This document shows, piece by piece, positions 44,001-55,900 of a DNA stretch of 64,000 nucleotides (positions within the stretch are counted from its first letter, which is position 1; every line of letters begins with the position of its first letter). The notes beneath the pieces are model-generated. The model did no database searches and was not told where the DNA came from. It saw only the letters and a program-made list of their open reading frames with translations. A program made the position numbers and the translations under genes. Origin of the DNA: Fragilariopsis cylindrus CCMP1102 (lineage: Eukaryota > Bacillariophyta > Bacillariophyceae > Bacillariales > Bacillariaceae); NCBI GenBank assembly GCA_900095095.1, contig FMBT01000363.1, positions 1-64,000 of the forward strand. Direction: 5' to 3'.

Positions 44001-44083
44001 ATCCAGACAATGAACAGTACGTATTTTGCAGTGAAAACTGCAGAGAACTGTTCAAGATAAACCCACATCAAAAAGGATCGTAA
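41036..44083 (+). CDS. Crypton-like tyrosine recombinase with C-terminal Cys/His domain
   Basis: Single exon, 1015 aa, starting MPNGTQTGRYYAH. The N-terminal 200 residues look like the core-binding domain of a recombinase family widespread in diatoms (CRTNYRNRLNAIMKYWKEH, then YDGLNAEYFLYFL). Catalytic pattern: Arg I in NCMARSAS (about 219), Lys in KYDDSKADK (about 243), the box NAYSFRKGSSTYA (about 331-343, the second Arg with Tyr/Ser in place of the usual His), then Trp and Tyr in GEWSIG...YWHFGSVGDQYLG (about 363-385). These enzymes cut and rejoin DNA through a Tyr-phosphate bond. A second block (620-760) is followed by Thr/Asn tracts from ACT repeats and a C-terminal zinc-like domain (CDIPGCGCTNQLYKC...HHLPCR...FCSENC). 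Cryptons carry just such a recombinase, often with a DNA-binding tail. Confidence 0.8.
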   Translation: MPNGTQTGRYYAHDRNTNDSAPIIGASLALPDDHKEMCNKTAKYDMDDKCRTNYRNRLNAIMKYWKEHLPEYYAIGVDDVSTADQHDKTKYFFKGKYKKDLVYDGLNAEYFLYFLTKTKTKPDKKLKSWDDLRKYKDAIMWGSKTADKPLPISFYRKIEKFLKGYKKEFTNAKKKGNTEDNTSDPIPMTLYVLVLQWALDTNNTMVWFWTLSQWNCMARSASIDPLHFGNFSLGVDSIVVKYDDSKADKNAERLSEKNIFANPYDWRLCFWTGLCIWISLRGEEKLKGNSKLFLTKGVKDGTASANYCEQLISVVAPHKVEVENHMEEKQLNAYSFRKGSSTYAVAGTTVPAPSLNSIARRGEWSIGKVLDCYWHFGSVGDQYLGRVLSGLDANSDQFDTLPPHWNMTNPMKNDDIKSGMDIMFGGILEEHQCFVPILVRSFACFVYHSNSLREQTKIPGHDFNNISILHHLNHQLLDRLKTLVTLDPTDGVMTVTTGIPPHINHTRSIQEVLGIVKEFRDNQQSQTAELRAAIHDEFEDRTLESGHPTNERIQMIFTEVERRYNENLDERIENLVERLGGSGSANNVSASAAATSQVQTAGAAADMLFTYGGHFYFVPKHFAFPTAATLKAGIVFWFCGMDASTTGKRIRPFRNLKQKSLPTTTLRTTFKLHWCPIFRYLEKHVSLSLPEDFDLITNNDLKIYHNECIKVLRERVSFCFKNGKNKALNWVVSTWSKHILPSFVRKNGNDCDKELLLPSLTNRNNPSQEQKKRKRTPSTTVRHRIRQQRRNTTTTTTTTTTTATAAATTAAAAAATTTTTTNSNNNNTTTTTTTTTTTTSRKNNSSNHQNQRCINTNNINRGTQRRSQQAEFGRINNDNMRRQLQAQAEASHQQQLLLRGRTTTTTATTTTTANNNGNSVPPTDVATAALESLANADAGNTTDRRGEIARCDIPGCGCTNQLYKCRNNNNNCKKYVHHLPCRMTNNLFDPDNEQYVFCSENCRELFKINPHQKGS

Positions 44084-45087
44084 AGATCAATAATTAGTAG
44101 TAACTTTTACTTTTTGCACTGTAATTACTAGGAAAAATTAATTTCAGTTCACAGTTGTTTTACTAGTGTTACTGCCTGTTAAATTCTAAAAAAATTAGGT
44201 CAATAATCACTAGTAACTTTTACTTTTTGCACTGTACTAGTGTTTCTACTTGTTAAATTCTCTTAGTTATTTTACAGTGGTTTTTCACTTGGTGCATGTC
44301 TGATATTACCACTGTATTTTGCACTGTATTAAGAATACGACTGTTGTGCGCGGTGGTATACTTTTAGTATACTTTTCACGGTCACAGTACAGTACTGTCT
44401 TACTTTATCTACGAATTTTATGTACGTATCCTACTTCTAGTATCTAGGACCTATGCTTCGTTGGTACTGTACGGCGAATCAATCTTCAAAGCTTGGTTCA
44501 AAGCAAAAATCGTATCATTTTCTACTGGTAAACGACTCAAGATTTTTCTTCTGAATGAACGGTTTCAACCATCGACAAAATTCCAATGAAAGAGAAGATT
44601 TTGAAAATTTCAGATCTGAATGAGAAGATTTGAAAAATTTGAAAAAGAAGATATTATGAAAAATGAAAAAAGACCCAGCGAATATAAGAAAGCAAAATAC
44701 CTACTACCGCAAAAGAAAACAGTCCAAAAAAGGCTCACAAATCTGTTTTATATTCGTGTGAAACAACTGAGCTACCAAAACTACAACCTAATTAATAGAT
44801 TAAGAAAGTTTAAAATACCTACTCCCGCCGTAAGTTTTGATCCATTCGATATCGAATCCATCGTTTACTAATCAATCGAAAAGATCTTATTTTAGCAAAA
44901 GATCTCGAAATACGCCCTAACAACAAAATAAAACATAAAACAGATTAATTCATTCATTCATTCGATCATCTTCAGTTCATTCATTCAGCATATTCAACAA
45001 GAAGAAAAGGAAGAAGAAGAAGAAGAAGAAGAAGAAGATATCGAAATAAATAAACAATTAGCTAATTAATTAAGAATAATCATCATC
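44084..45087. other. Intergenic downstream of recombinase
   Basis: A diverged repeat of about 110 bp occurs twice (TAGTAACTTTTACTTTTTGC near 44097 and 44212). GTATACTTTT then occurs twice in tandem (44356-44377). An 83-codon ORF at 44620-44871 has no supporting feature. The last 150 bp, with GAAGAA repeats, is the presumed leader of the DJ-1-like gene. Confidence 0.6.
44356..44377. repeat. Tandem GTATACTTTT motif (right), matching the left site
   Basis: GTATACTTTT at 44356-44365 is followed directly by AGTATACTTTTC, so the 11-mer GTATACTTTTC (44367-44377) is identical to the right arm at 40698-40708. It lies about 270 bp after the recombinase stop codon. Confidence 0.5.
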
Positions 45088-45867
45088 ATGAAATATAAAA
45101 TTGGTATAATGATTTTTCCACAAGTTGAAGAACTTGATTTTGTGGGACCGTATGAAATGATTACTATGTGGAAAAAGATTGTTGATGAGGACGAAAAAGA
45201 AGAAAAAAATAAACAAAAGGATAGAGATGTAACGATGAAAGACAATAGTAGTATTATTAGTCCTGAATGTTGTTTAATTATATCTGAAAATGGTGGTCCA
45301 ATACGTTGTTCAAAAGGTTTATCAATTAATTCGGATATGTCATTTGATCAATGTGGTCCATCCAACCTTGATATATTACTTATTCCTGGTGGACAAGGTA
45401 CACGTACAGAAGTTAATAATGAAATTCTGGTAGATTTTATTAGAAAACAATCATTCACATGTAAACATATTTTATCAGTATGTACAGGTTCATTTTTATT
45501 ACATGCTGCAGGATTATTAAAAGGAAAACAGGGAACAACAACAACAACAACAACATATTATTCATCAATTGATCGTTTACGTGAACTAGTAGAACATGAT
45601 AAAGAGAGTGGAGTACTAGATGGAGTAGTAGAAGTAGTCGATAATAAACGTTATACACATAATGGAAATATTTGGTGTTCCGCTGGTGTTTCTGCTGGTA
45701 TTGATATGACACTTGCATTTATAGCACATGTTGCAGGGAATGATATAGCTGGTAAAGTACAACTTCAAACAGAATATTATCCATCTGAAATTATCTATGG
45801 TCATAATAAGATTCTTCCAGGGTACGTAAAGGTAGGTAACCACCAACAACAAAACAAAAAAACATGA
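45088..45867 (+). CDS. DJ-1/PfpI superfamily protein (isonitrile-hydratase-like)
   Basis: A 259-aa ORF in one exon. The fold starts IGIMIFPQVEELDFVGPYEM, where VGP is typical of the ThiJ/isonitrile hydratase branch. ISENGGPIRCSKGLSI and DILLIPGGQGTR follow. The nucleophile elbow is SVCTGSFLLHAAGLL (Cys about residue 132), then IWCSAGVSAGIDMTLAFIAH and TEYYPSEI. Members are small cytosolic hydratases, proteases, glyoxalases or chaperones, and the exact reaction cannot be read from sequence. The usual AT-H after AGLLKGK is replaced by a run of Thr from simple repeats. The end, GYVKVGNHQQQNKKT, may read into an intron (a GTAGGT follows AAAG at 45830), so the true C terminus could differ. Confidence 0.8.
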   Translation: MKYKIGIMIFPQVEELDFVGPYEMITMWKKIVDEDEKEEKNKQKDRDVTMKDNSSIISPECCLIISENGGPIRCSKGLSINSDMSFDQCGPSNLDILLIPGGQGTRTEVNNEILVDFIRKQSFTCKHILSVCTGSFLLHAAGLLKGKQGTTTTTTTYYSSIDRLRELVEHDKESGVLDGVVEVVDNKRYTHNGNIWCSAGVSAGIDMTLAFIAHVAGNDIAGKVQLQTEYYPSEIIYGHNKILPGYVKVGNHQQQNKKT

Positions 45868-46214
45868 TCCGTGATTTATCCGTAGTATAGTACAGTACAA
45901 TACAGGCAGTCACTTCATATAGAACATTGTTTACGCAACTATCGCAAGCTATATAGACCATCAAGCATATACTGTACCGTATCTTATGTGCACCCCAAAG
46001 TGGAGACGAGTGAAAAAGAAAGCAAGAAAGATCTATCTATATATAAAACATACATGTGGAAGAGGAGGAATGAATGAATCGAGTCTTCTACATTCATGCT
46101 ACATAAGAAATAATAATGTTAACGTTTGTCTTTTTTGGTAGTATAGTTTTTTCTGATAGTAGTATAGAAAGACAAGAACTCGCTGCTTTTTTTAAAATCA
46201 ATCTGATACCTTCT
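45868..46214. other. Convergent intergenic, no gene seen
   Basis: AT-rich sequence between the DJ-1-like gene and the 3' end of the GTPase fusion gene. Nothing recognised. Confidence 0.5.
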
Positions 46215-49200
46215 TCAACGAAGAGGCTTAACAGAGGATACATTATTTTGCCACTGTGTCCGTTTGTTTGTCATAATTTTAATAATGCGATTCTTTCGAC
46301 AAATGATATCATTTTTTGGTATAGGTTTAGGTTTTTCGTTATTATCACCGGAACATGCTTCTGCTCGTACAAATTCACCACTCACAGCACCTAATCGTTT
46401 CAATGTTAAGAATACATCTTCTACAGTCGATCCTGGTTTCATCAATAGTACATCACGTAATTTATGAGGAGCCATTGTAGTATTCTTGTTATTGCTATAG
46501 CTGCTTTCATCAGCATTCCAACATGCTGGTGATGTACCGCCAGCTGCAACTATACAATCAATCATCCCCTTATTGGGCAAAGATGGATTTTTTCCTGGTA
46601 TTGACGCTAGTTTATTCATACCCGGCATAGGTTCCCATGTAATGATGTCACCTACTGGAAAAACTAGTATTGGCAGTCGCAACTCAATAGCAGATGTTAA
46701 ACAATTCCATACACCACTAACCGGTGATGATTCTGTTGTTGATGTTGCTGCTGACGTTGCTGTTGCTGTTGACGTTGCTGTCATCTTTGTTGTAGTTGTA
46801 TTCTTTAATGATCGTAACATATGCTCTTTAACAAAATTCATTTCTTTTTTAGCTGATACAGGTGTACCAACAGATGCACCATGAATTGGTAAGTGGTCCT
46901 GTATACTTTTAACAAAATGTTTTGCTGATGGTAAATCTGTTTTATTTAATGCTAATGCCATTGGAAATCGTACACCAAGAAATAAACTAACTAATCTGTG
47001 TATATCACATTCGGACCATAAATCTATACGATCTAATGATATAGGAGTAAAGATTTGTTGATCGTGCTTTTGATTGTCGTCAAGATACTTATCTAAAGCA
47101 TTGAAAATTGTGTCAATCATTACCTCTCTTTGTCCGTATCCACTAAACATACCAATTAATTTGGATCGTCCTTTTCGTATTATTATATCCCATTTTGCAA
47201 TTAAATTTGAATATACCCATTCGACTAATTCTGACCGTATCCATTCTAAATCATCTATCGGATTAGTACGTTGATAAACTTCTGTACATGCCGTGTCATT
47301 GATGAAACCACCATCCACTTTTTCTTCTTCTTCGATAATTATTTTATTACCAGACGAATCAGCTGATCCTGATGAATCAACAACATGAATAAGTACGGTT
47401 GCATCCGTTAAGTCATTTAAAAATTGATTACCCCTTCCTTTTCCTTGATAAGCACCAGGAACTAATCCGGCAACATCTTTTAACTGAACAGGTATAAATC
47501 GTCGACCATTTGGATCACGTCCATGTGTCGAACCGAATAATGACAATAATGACTGGCCGTCATCGCAGAAATCGTCTTCAGGACATGAACCTAAAAATAA
47601 GAACAAAAAAGTGGCAAATTAGAGGAAAGTGTGAGAAATCAGCTCTCGCGGTCATGAAGATGAATATGTGTAAGAAAAACAAAACATATTACGACTAAAG
47701 TACAACATACCATATGGCGCAGGGATTAAACAATATCCAATATTTGGATCGATTGTTGTAAATGGATGTGCTGCCATACTTGCACCACCCAATATTTCTG
47801 ATTCTTCTTTTGTAGATGCATCATTAATGCTGCCAGCAGTAGCAGTAGGTGTTGTTGCTTCTGTTCGATTGTGTTGTTGCTGTTGTTGTCCTCTTTGTCG
47901 ACTAAATCCTGTGGCTGCATTAAAGAATGTTGATTTACCAGCACTTGGTTTACCAACTAAACCAATCGTATATGATGTACCAAATGAACCACCGCCACCA
48001 CTTTCGACGACGACGGTAGGATCTTCTTTTTGTTGTTGGTGTTGCTGCAATGATAACAATATAGATTGTGCAATATCTAATCCTTCCAGAACGCTTTTCT
48101 GTATTTCATCAGGAGTAGATTTTCGAATCAAAGGCTCAGATTTATCGACGTTCTTGTGTTCTCCGTTGGTGGTGTTGGCATCGCTATCAGCAGCAGCAGC
48201 AGCAGCAACAGCAGCATTGGTTGCGGCAATGGTCTTGGCGATATGATGAACGTTGCTGTTTGTATCCCATAATTCATTATCGCGGTCTGAATCTAAAAAT
48301 TCCCGTGCTGCATATAAACACGACAACACGCATGGCATACCACGCTCTTGTTTTGCAGTATTCCGAATGATGTTTAACAGCTTTTCGGATATTACGGACG
48401 GGAATTCAAAAATAGTATTACTATGAATCAATTTAAATATTGGTAAACAATGCTCGTCATTTTGATGCTGTTCGCCATCATCGTCGGATGGATAATTTAC
48501 TGGGTATCGTATTTCAATTGTTAATGGTTGTTTTGGCCAATTCGTCGTCGTCGTCGTCGTTATAACATTACTATCCATTCCTTCTTCTTCCATAAAGATA
48601 TTATTTAGTTTTATACAATACACAATAGGAAAATCAAAAATACCCTCTTCTTCTTCTTCGCTACCTTTACGACAAGAAATAAGTTGAATCGCATTATTAT
48701 CAGGATAAATAATTTCAAGTGCCTGTACTTCCTCTTGTTGCATTGCAGCTATTTCCTCGTCAGGAATAACACTAGCGATGAGCATGGGATTTTCTATTTT
48801 TATCACCGTCTTCGTCATCGTCATCTCCTCCCTTTTTGACGCGACCTCGACTACCGGTGTCGAAGACGAGGATGACAATGTCGGTGATGATGATGATGAT
48901 GAGGATGACAATGACAAAACTTTACGAATAAAATCAATATAAATATGAATTTCAGATCCTTTTGTTGGTACATGATGTCGTCCTGGATGGACGTAAATTT
49001 GTCTACTAATAGGAGGTGTTTGATTAGTATTGCCTTCTTCCTCCTCCTCAGTATCAATATAGTGACTGGATAATACTTCCGATTGATCAGGTGTGACCAA
49101 GGTATCATTAGCACCCCAAATATGTAAGGATGATACTGATAATATGGGTCTACCAGTAGTAGACGCTTCGAAGAATTCGTCATCAGTATCATTATCTTTA

Positions 49201-49937
49201 TTTTTATTTTGAAAGTATGACAACAATTCGGATGGAATTGACGGTGTCGCATCGTATCCAGCAACTAGAGTAACGAATTGTAAATGTGGAAACCAACAAC
49301 CACAACTATCATCATCGTCGTCCTTCTTTTTTAAAATTTGATTTTGATGTTGATGGTGATGTACTTGTGCTAATAAATGTGCAAATCTGGCACCCTGTGA
49401 AAACCCTAAAATTCCAATAATTTTTCTTTTCTTCTTCCTTTCTTCCTTTTTCAATCCAAGTACGGTTTGATAGATAACATCTAAACTGTCCTCTAATCCA
49501 ACATAGTTATTATTTGCATCACGGTTCCACCATGTTCTTAAAAGACGATTGTTGTTGTTATTGTTATTGCTATCATTGTCAACTAGTAGATGTGGTGCAT
49601 CTGGTGCAATTGTTTCTATCTCAAATTCTTTCTTTAAACGTTTTGTTAATCGTTCAATACGACCTAATAATAATTGTCCAGTTTGTTGATTACCATGTAA
49701 TACTAAGAGTATATCATTGTTACTAGTAGCGTCACTGTCATTGATGGCATTCCTACTAGTATTGTCATCGTCATTCTTCTTATTCTTATTCTTGTTCTTG
49801 TTATTCTTACTGCGATTTTGTTGACGCTGTTGTTGATTGTTACGTTGTCGACTTTTGCTGTTGTTGTTGCTGCTGTTGCTGCTGCTGTTGCTGTTGCTGG
49901 TGTTGGCATTAGTGCTATTATTGCTACCTGTATTCAT
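46215..49937 (-). CDS. Fusion: FSH1-type serine hydrolase, RWD domain, OBG/Ygr210-like GTPase
   Basis: Two exons, 49937-47711 and 47590-46215, with a 120-bp GTATGT...TTAG intron. The join LIPAPYG|SCPEDDF is in frame, giving 1200 aa. The first in-frame ATG is 49937. After a basic Asn/Gln-rich start, residues about 80-330 form an alpha/beta hydrolase of FSH1 type: LLVLHGNQQTG, APDAPH, nucleophile GFSQGARF (about 177), IWGANDTLV and a His in PGRHHVP. Residues about 400-560 are an RWD domain (QQEEVQALEIIYPDN, IEIRYPVNYPS). Then comes an OBG-type GTPase: G1 GLVGKPSAGKST (about 662), G3 DVAGLVPGA (about 780), G4 NKTD (about 957), and a C-terminal TGS (LKRLGAVSGEFVRAEA). Ygr210/YchF-like GTPases associate with ribosomes, and RWD domains bind translation factors such as Gcn2 and Gir2. 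The hydrolase fused to them is unusual. Confidence 0.88.
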
Positions 49938-51127
49938 GATAGATTTATTCAATCAGTCAGATAAGTCGGAATGAATTAGAGTCAGATAGTTATCGCTATC
50001 TTGTCTTATTTCTTACCCTCTGCTGCTCATATACGACAGGAGACAAGAGAGGTGTGGTACTTATTTTGTACAGTATGCGATCCTGTGCTCTGTGCTTGTG
50101 CATGACGATTGACGATCGATGTGTTGCAATTAATTTTAATTTTTAGGCAATTCAAATTTCAAATTCTTGCTTCGGTAGTAAACTTTGAAAAATCTTCAGT
50201 CGTGTGAGTGAACGATAGATCGAAAACTCTACAATGCGATTCGATTTTTACTTTTTTCACTCACGCTTACTACTAGATAACATATCTACAGTACTTTATG
50301 ATAGCATCTGTTATAGTAGGGTAGCTGATACAGTAGTGAATTACTTTAATCAATGTAGTTATTTTTTGTTCATTCCTTGGAAGCCACACTGCTGTAACAC
50401 ATACTCACTACAGCAATAGATTTTCTCAGAAAAATATTACCCCTGACTGTAAGAAGAACATGGATATGGTAGCCAAACCATAACAATTGGTAAAGGAAAA
50501 TATAGATGGATTTAGAATAGAATATATGATTCCTTCAACTAGTGAAGGTGAAATGATGAAGTACATCGAATGTGAGAAAGAGCGTTCAGGAGCCAGAAAA
50601 AAGATTGACACAACAAGAAAACAGATTTTCAAGAAGCTAAATAGATGAATATTTATTATTTGTATATTATGATAGTGAAAAAGATACACCAAAATGAAAC
50701 TGGGTAGTGAATTAAGAGATGGTGAATTTACTAGTCTGGAGGTAGGAGCAAAACTTAGAAGTGCAGTATAGTAGGCACGACAAATCAGATGATGAAATGA
50801 CTTTTTGTTGATTTTTAGATTTCAAATATACAGTACAGTACAGTAAAGTGTTCCCAGTAATTTATAGATCATCCAATAAAGATGGGAATAGTTTCTGCCC
50901 CGAATTCCTTCTAACCCATCTGCTGGCCCCGAAATTGGTCGTGACTCACCAACACACACTCTAAACTCGACATCACTACTTGTTAATTCTTTTTATTTTA
51001 CTTTATCTCTCAATGGGTAATCACATATCACGAACAGAACACAACACATAACTAGAACACAACAGGAAACAAACCAAGCAAGCAAAAAGGTAACAGCAAA
51101 CAACAAAGCATGACAATATAACTAACT
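49938..51127. other. Divergent intergenic, no gene seen
   Basis: Should contain the promoters of the fusion GTPase gene and of the ankyrin-like gene. Short ORFs are present but none has a recognisable product. Confidence 0.5.
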
Positions 51128-52278
51128 ATGCCGTCGTCAATACTATCATCAATGCCAATGTCGATGTCATATTCGATTACATCACCTGTATTAAAAATGC
51201 ATTCTGTTATTAATCATAAAGAAAAATTTCCAAGAAAGATCCGTATTGCAATTAACGAGGAAATTATTATTCGAAAAGAATCTATTGCGAACAGAGCTTC
51301 TATATCCAAAGCCAAACATAAAGCACGGAAGGGTATTCATAACAAAATGAAAAGAATGAAGGATAATATTAATACCGATACTGCTATTATATTTCTTACT
51401 AATCTATATACAAAAATAATTGATTTTCTTTTTGCAAATTCTTACTCAAATAATGTCAATCCTAATCGTGGATTAAATTATGATTATGATACGGTAAAGG
51501 AAGTAGAAACTATGATACGATTTTTTCCTGATTCATTGAAAGGAAAAATAAGAAATGGTGCTGGACAATACTCTATTACGTGTCAGGCTACAAATCATCG
51601 TGGTGAATTTAATTTAAAATCTATTCCATTCCTTCCTATTATGGCTGAATTAGGTATTGAGTTAGGGATGGGTGAATATGCAATTCGTAAAGAAAAAGAG
51701 TTACGTGGTGGTTTAATCGGTACGACAGTATCAACTAATATGATACGTTTACTTGTTACTACGAATGACAATTGTCTTACTAATAAATTGAAGACGAAAG
51801 ATGAAAATGAAAATGAAAAAACACATCTTTATTGTAATCGTATTGATATAATCTGTCTTGATATAATAAAACAGTTACAAAAAAAGAATTTATTTCATAA
51901 AGAAGATATTAGGAAATATAAATTACTTGATATATTGTGTAGTCAAGACACTTATTATTTTCCGGAACGACGATTCCGATATTTAGTAGATTGGGATCCA
52001 GATTCATTAGTATCATCATTTGGTAGACCATACTGTCCCCTACATTATTCTTGTAAAAGTTCCAGCTCTAATTCTATACGTGGATTTCAAATTGTATTTG
52101 AAACTGGGATACAATTGTTTCCAAGACAATTTGGATTCTTATTTCATGAAGATGGTATTGGTCGTACATCCTATCAATTGGCATGTGACAAGTATGGAAA
52201 AAAGAAAATTGATTTATTCATTGATGATATTATTATTAGTACGATGAACAACAACAACAACAGCAACAACAACAACAA

Positions 52279-52313
<35 letters not shown>

Positions 52314-52561
52314 ATAACAATAACAGTAACAGTAACAGTAACAGTAACAGTAACAACACTAATAATGATAGAAATGCAACTACTGCTAATAATCATGTAG
52401 TTGGTAGTGGTGCTGGGGGTGGTACTGGTACAGAGGGTAGCATCGATAATACAATAACAATGATGATGAAGGCATTAATATTCGCAGCGACTGAGGATAA
52501 TATCAGTTTAGAAGGAGTATATTTCTTTGTACGAAGAGAACCAACCATCTGCTCTTTGTGA
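51128..52561 (+). CDS. Ankyrin-like repeat protein of a large diatom family
   Basis: Single exon, 477 aa. It starts with a basic, helical segment that includes KAHKARKGIHNKMKRMKD, then ankyrin-like helical repeats: IRFFPDSLKGKIRNGAGQYS, an IPFLPIMAELGIELGMGE block, VDWDPDSLVSSFGRPYCPLH and FPRQFGFLFHEDGIGRTSYQ with LACDKYG. The phrases 'P.LHY.C' and 'GFLFH..G.GRT.YQLAC.KYG' typify a greatly expanded family in Fragilariopsis and Pseudo-nitzschia (recollection). It would act in protein binding; partners are unknown. An Asn/Ser tract from AAC/AGT repeats (52245-52360) sits before the final conserved block (ALIFAATEDNISLEGVYFFV). The stop comes soon after VRREPTICSL, where family members often go on a little further. 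Confidence 0.75.
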
Positions 52562-52936
52562 AATTAATTACCACTCCAAATTTCTACAAAAAATCAACAA
52601 TAAAGGGTTCATAGCAGCTAGCAGCGGAACAACAAATTTACTAGTAACAACATTGATTGATATTCTACATTCTACAGTAGCCCTACTGTTCCACTGTACC
52701 TTAGAGGCTATTCTATTCGATTCATTCTAGCTAGATAACATGCAGAAAAAAATACGCACAAATAAATCAACGCGAACAGCGCAACATACATCGTACATTC
52801 TAAATCCGAGTCGCTACTTGGGGAGGATGGTAGATTGTTATATTCTATCTAAAGTATGACGTATGAAGTAGATTCGATTTTTTTACTTATAAATTTTGAC
52901 TGTAAAGTACATCGTCGTATTCTAATAGCTATTCAC
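52562..52936. other. Convergent intergenic, no gene seen
   Basis: AT-rich 3' flank shared by the ankyrin-like gene and the PEPC gene. No repeat or gene recognised. Confidence 0.5.
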
Positions 52937-55900
52937 TTAACCGGTATTTCCCATTCCATTGGCAACTCCGGTAATGGTAGTGAGTAGACAATCCTTCAGT
53001 ACCTTATCTTCCTTACCATCGGCTTCAGATTTACGGAGTCTTTGTAATGTTTCGGATTGAAGACAATTTAGTACATCAACGTAACGGTTTCGGACACCCA
53101 ATAATCCAATTAGGACGGAATTATCTTCACTCAATACCTTATGTCCTGTCAAATCAAGAACGGCACCTTCTGTTTGAGCGTGCATTGCACGGATCTCGGC
53201 ACCTAATTCCTTTGCCTTTTCATCCGATACTAACATATCATCGTAATTTTGTGCAATTTTTGGCTCACTTTTTGCTAGAACCATTTCAACCATATCAACT
53301 GTTGTACGGAATGACGGCCATTGCTTGTACATTTCACGAAGTTTATCACCATCCTTACTAGCAAGGATCGTTGTGAATGCTTCACCGACACCGAGCCATG
53401 TTGGTAAATTTAATCGTGTTTGTGTCCATGAAAAGTTCCAAGGGATTGCTCGTAAACTTTCGACACCACCGGTTGCTTTACGTTTAGCTGGACGTGATCC
53501 AATATTAAGATTCGATAATTCCAATTCCGGTGTTGCCGAACGGAAATATGGGACGAACCGTTTATCTTCACTGACGATTTTACGGTATGCGTCACAACTA
53601 ACATCCGATATTGTTTTCATTAATGAACGCCATTCATCCGTAGGTTGGACGTGTTCTGTTAATTTTTCAGCAAGGACAGCTGCGGTGTAAATATCCATAG
53701 TCCGCTCGGCACGATCCTGATAACCGAAATTTTGTGTAATCATTTCACCCTGTTCAGTGACACGGAACCGTCCATTGATAGTATCAGGTGCATGGGCTAA
53801 GATCGCCTGGTATGTTTGTGGATTACCACCTCGTCCAACTGTACCACCCTTACCATGAAAGAACGTCATTTCTACACCAGCATCCCTGGCGACCTTGGCC
53901 AATGCTTCTTGAGTCTCGTATTGAGCCCAACTTGCTGCTAAACGACCAGCATCCTTCGCACTATCACTGTATCCAATCATGACCTAAAGGCAGGCAAAAA
54001 TAGATAGAAAGGTACGTAGGTAAGAAGGTAGAGAATGGAAGGGGTGTGAGTTGAGAATGAATATGAATTATTCAAATCTGTCTTTTAGTGCAGGCGCATT
54101 AAAACACATACCTCATGCTTTCCATCAATTGCACCCATATAGGCCGGAAGGCTAAATAATTTAGTCATTGTAGCAGCTGCACCATTCAAATCATCTAATG
54201 TTTCAAATAATGGTGCGACACGAAGTGCTTTCTTAACACCAGCATTTTTTTGTAATACTAATACAGCAAGTACGTCACTAGGTGTTGTTGCCTGACTAAT
54301 AACATATGCTCCAAGTGATTCCTCATATTGTTCTTCAATCACTTGGAATGTCTCAAGTGTATCAATTGCATTAGATGAAAAGAATTTTGGATTGTCATTC
54401 CATGATCCTGATCGGATTAATGGTCGTGGGGATGCCAATTGTTGCTGTAACCATGATAATTTCGTATCTTCATCCCAATCGGAATAGGATCCTAATCCTA
54501 AGTATCGTGTAATAGAATCAATTGCTTCCTCATGACGATCACTTTCCTGACGGATATCTAATTTTACCATGGTTAATCCGAATGCGTGTACATTACGAAT
54601 AACATCCGTTAAGAATCCATCAGCTTCAATTTCATTATCAGTTTCACATAATGAACGATAAATTAACATCAATTCATTGATAAGATCTTCCTTTTTAGTA
54701 TAAACATCTTCAACGTCATACTGTGATTGATTTTGTGTCGATTCAAGTTGTTCTTCAGCCCAAATTTCGGTACGATTCATTCTAGCAATCATCTATTATA
54801 GCATGTACAAGAAAGCAGGTAAAGGAAAGAAAAAGCAAGAAGAAAGGTGGAAATAAAAAAGGAGCGTTAGTACTAATTCTTTTTTTGATACACAGCAATT
54901 TGTATTATTTCTGTATTTGTTTATCGTTCTCTTCTTATATAGTATTGTACTACTAAGAAGCTTACCTTTGATAATACAGTACGGTATGGTTCAAAATTAC
55001 CAGCATCACCACCTAATGATAATGCCATATCTTTTAATTCAGATGAACAATCCATAATGGATAATTCACTTTCTAAACGTATTAAATCACGTTTCAGTAA
55101 TCCAGCAGCCTGTGCACGATTTTTTAAACATACTTCACGTGTTACATCAGGTGTAACATTTGGATTACCATCCCTGTCACCACCCATCCATGATGAAAAT
55201 ATTACAGGAGATGCATCTAATGGTAAACTTTTTGAGATAGTTTTTGTTGTTACACTATTCAATCTTCGTAGGAAGGCTGGTAATGCATCCCACAACACAG
55301 TCTCAACCACTAATGTACCACGTTCTGCTTCATTTTGTGGTGTTGGCTTAACATGGGCAGTTTCATCTGTTTGCCATGTGGATGCAATTTCACGTTTCAA
55401 CGAACGATCTAATTCAGTTTGTGCATAACCTGTACTAGAGGATAAACCAGCATCACGTAAATAATCAGCTTTTGTTAATATTTTTTGTACACGACGTTGT
55501 TTTTCTAATATTGTACGACGATTAACTTCTGTTGGATGTGCTGTTAACACCAACTCCACCTTTTGTGATAGTAAGGCATCATATATATCATCCTCACTAT
55601 GACCTTGTTCTAATAAAGACTTCAATGCTCCACCACATGAATCATACCGATCAGGTAATGCCTCTTCACGTGTTGCCATATTAAGACGTCGAATACGATG
55701 ATGGCCTTCTGCAGCATTAGCATTCGATAAAAAGAAATTAAATGCACGAGCAATAATTAAGATTTCACCATTACTTAAGTTAGAACATGCCTTTGTTAAT
55801 TGTTTAAAGGTTGCATCCGCTTCATTTACTTTTGATAAATCAGTACCACGTCCAGCACCAGCCATTCTCCATTTTTTGGATAAACCACGTAATTCTTCAA

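Noticed and set aside
44620-44871. 83-codon basic ORF between the recombinase and DJ-1-like genes
   Set aside because: No recognisable motif, no intron or neighbour logic; kept only as a remark in the intergenic entry.
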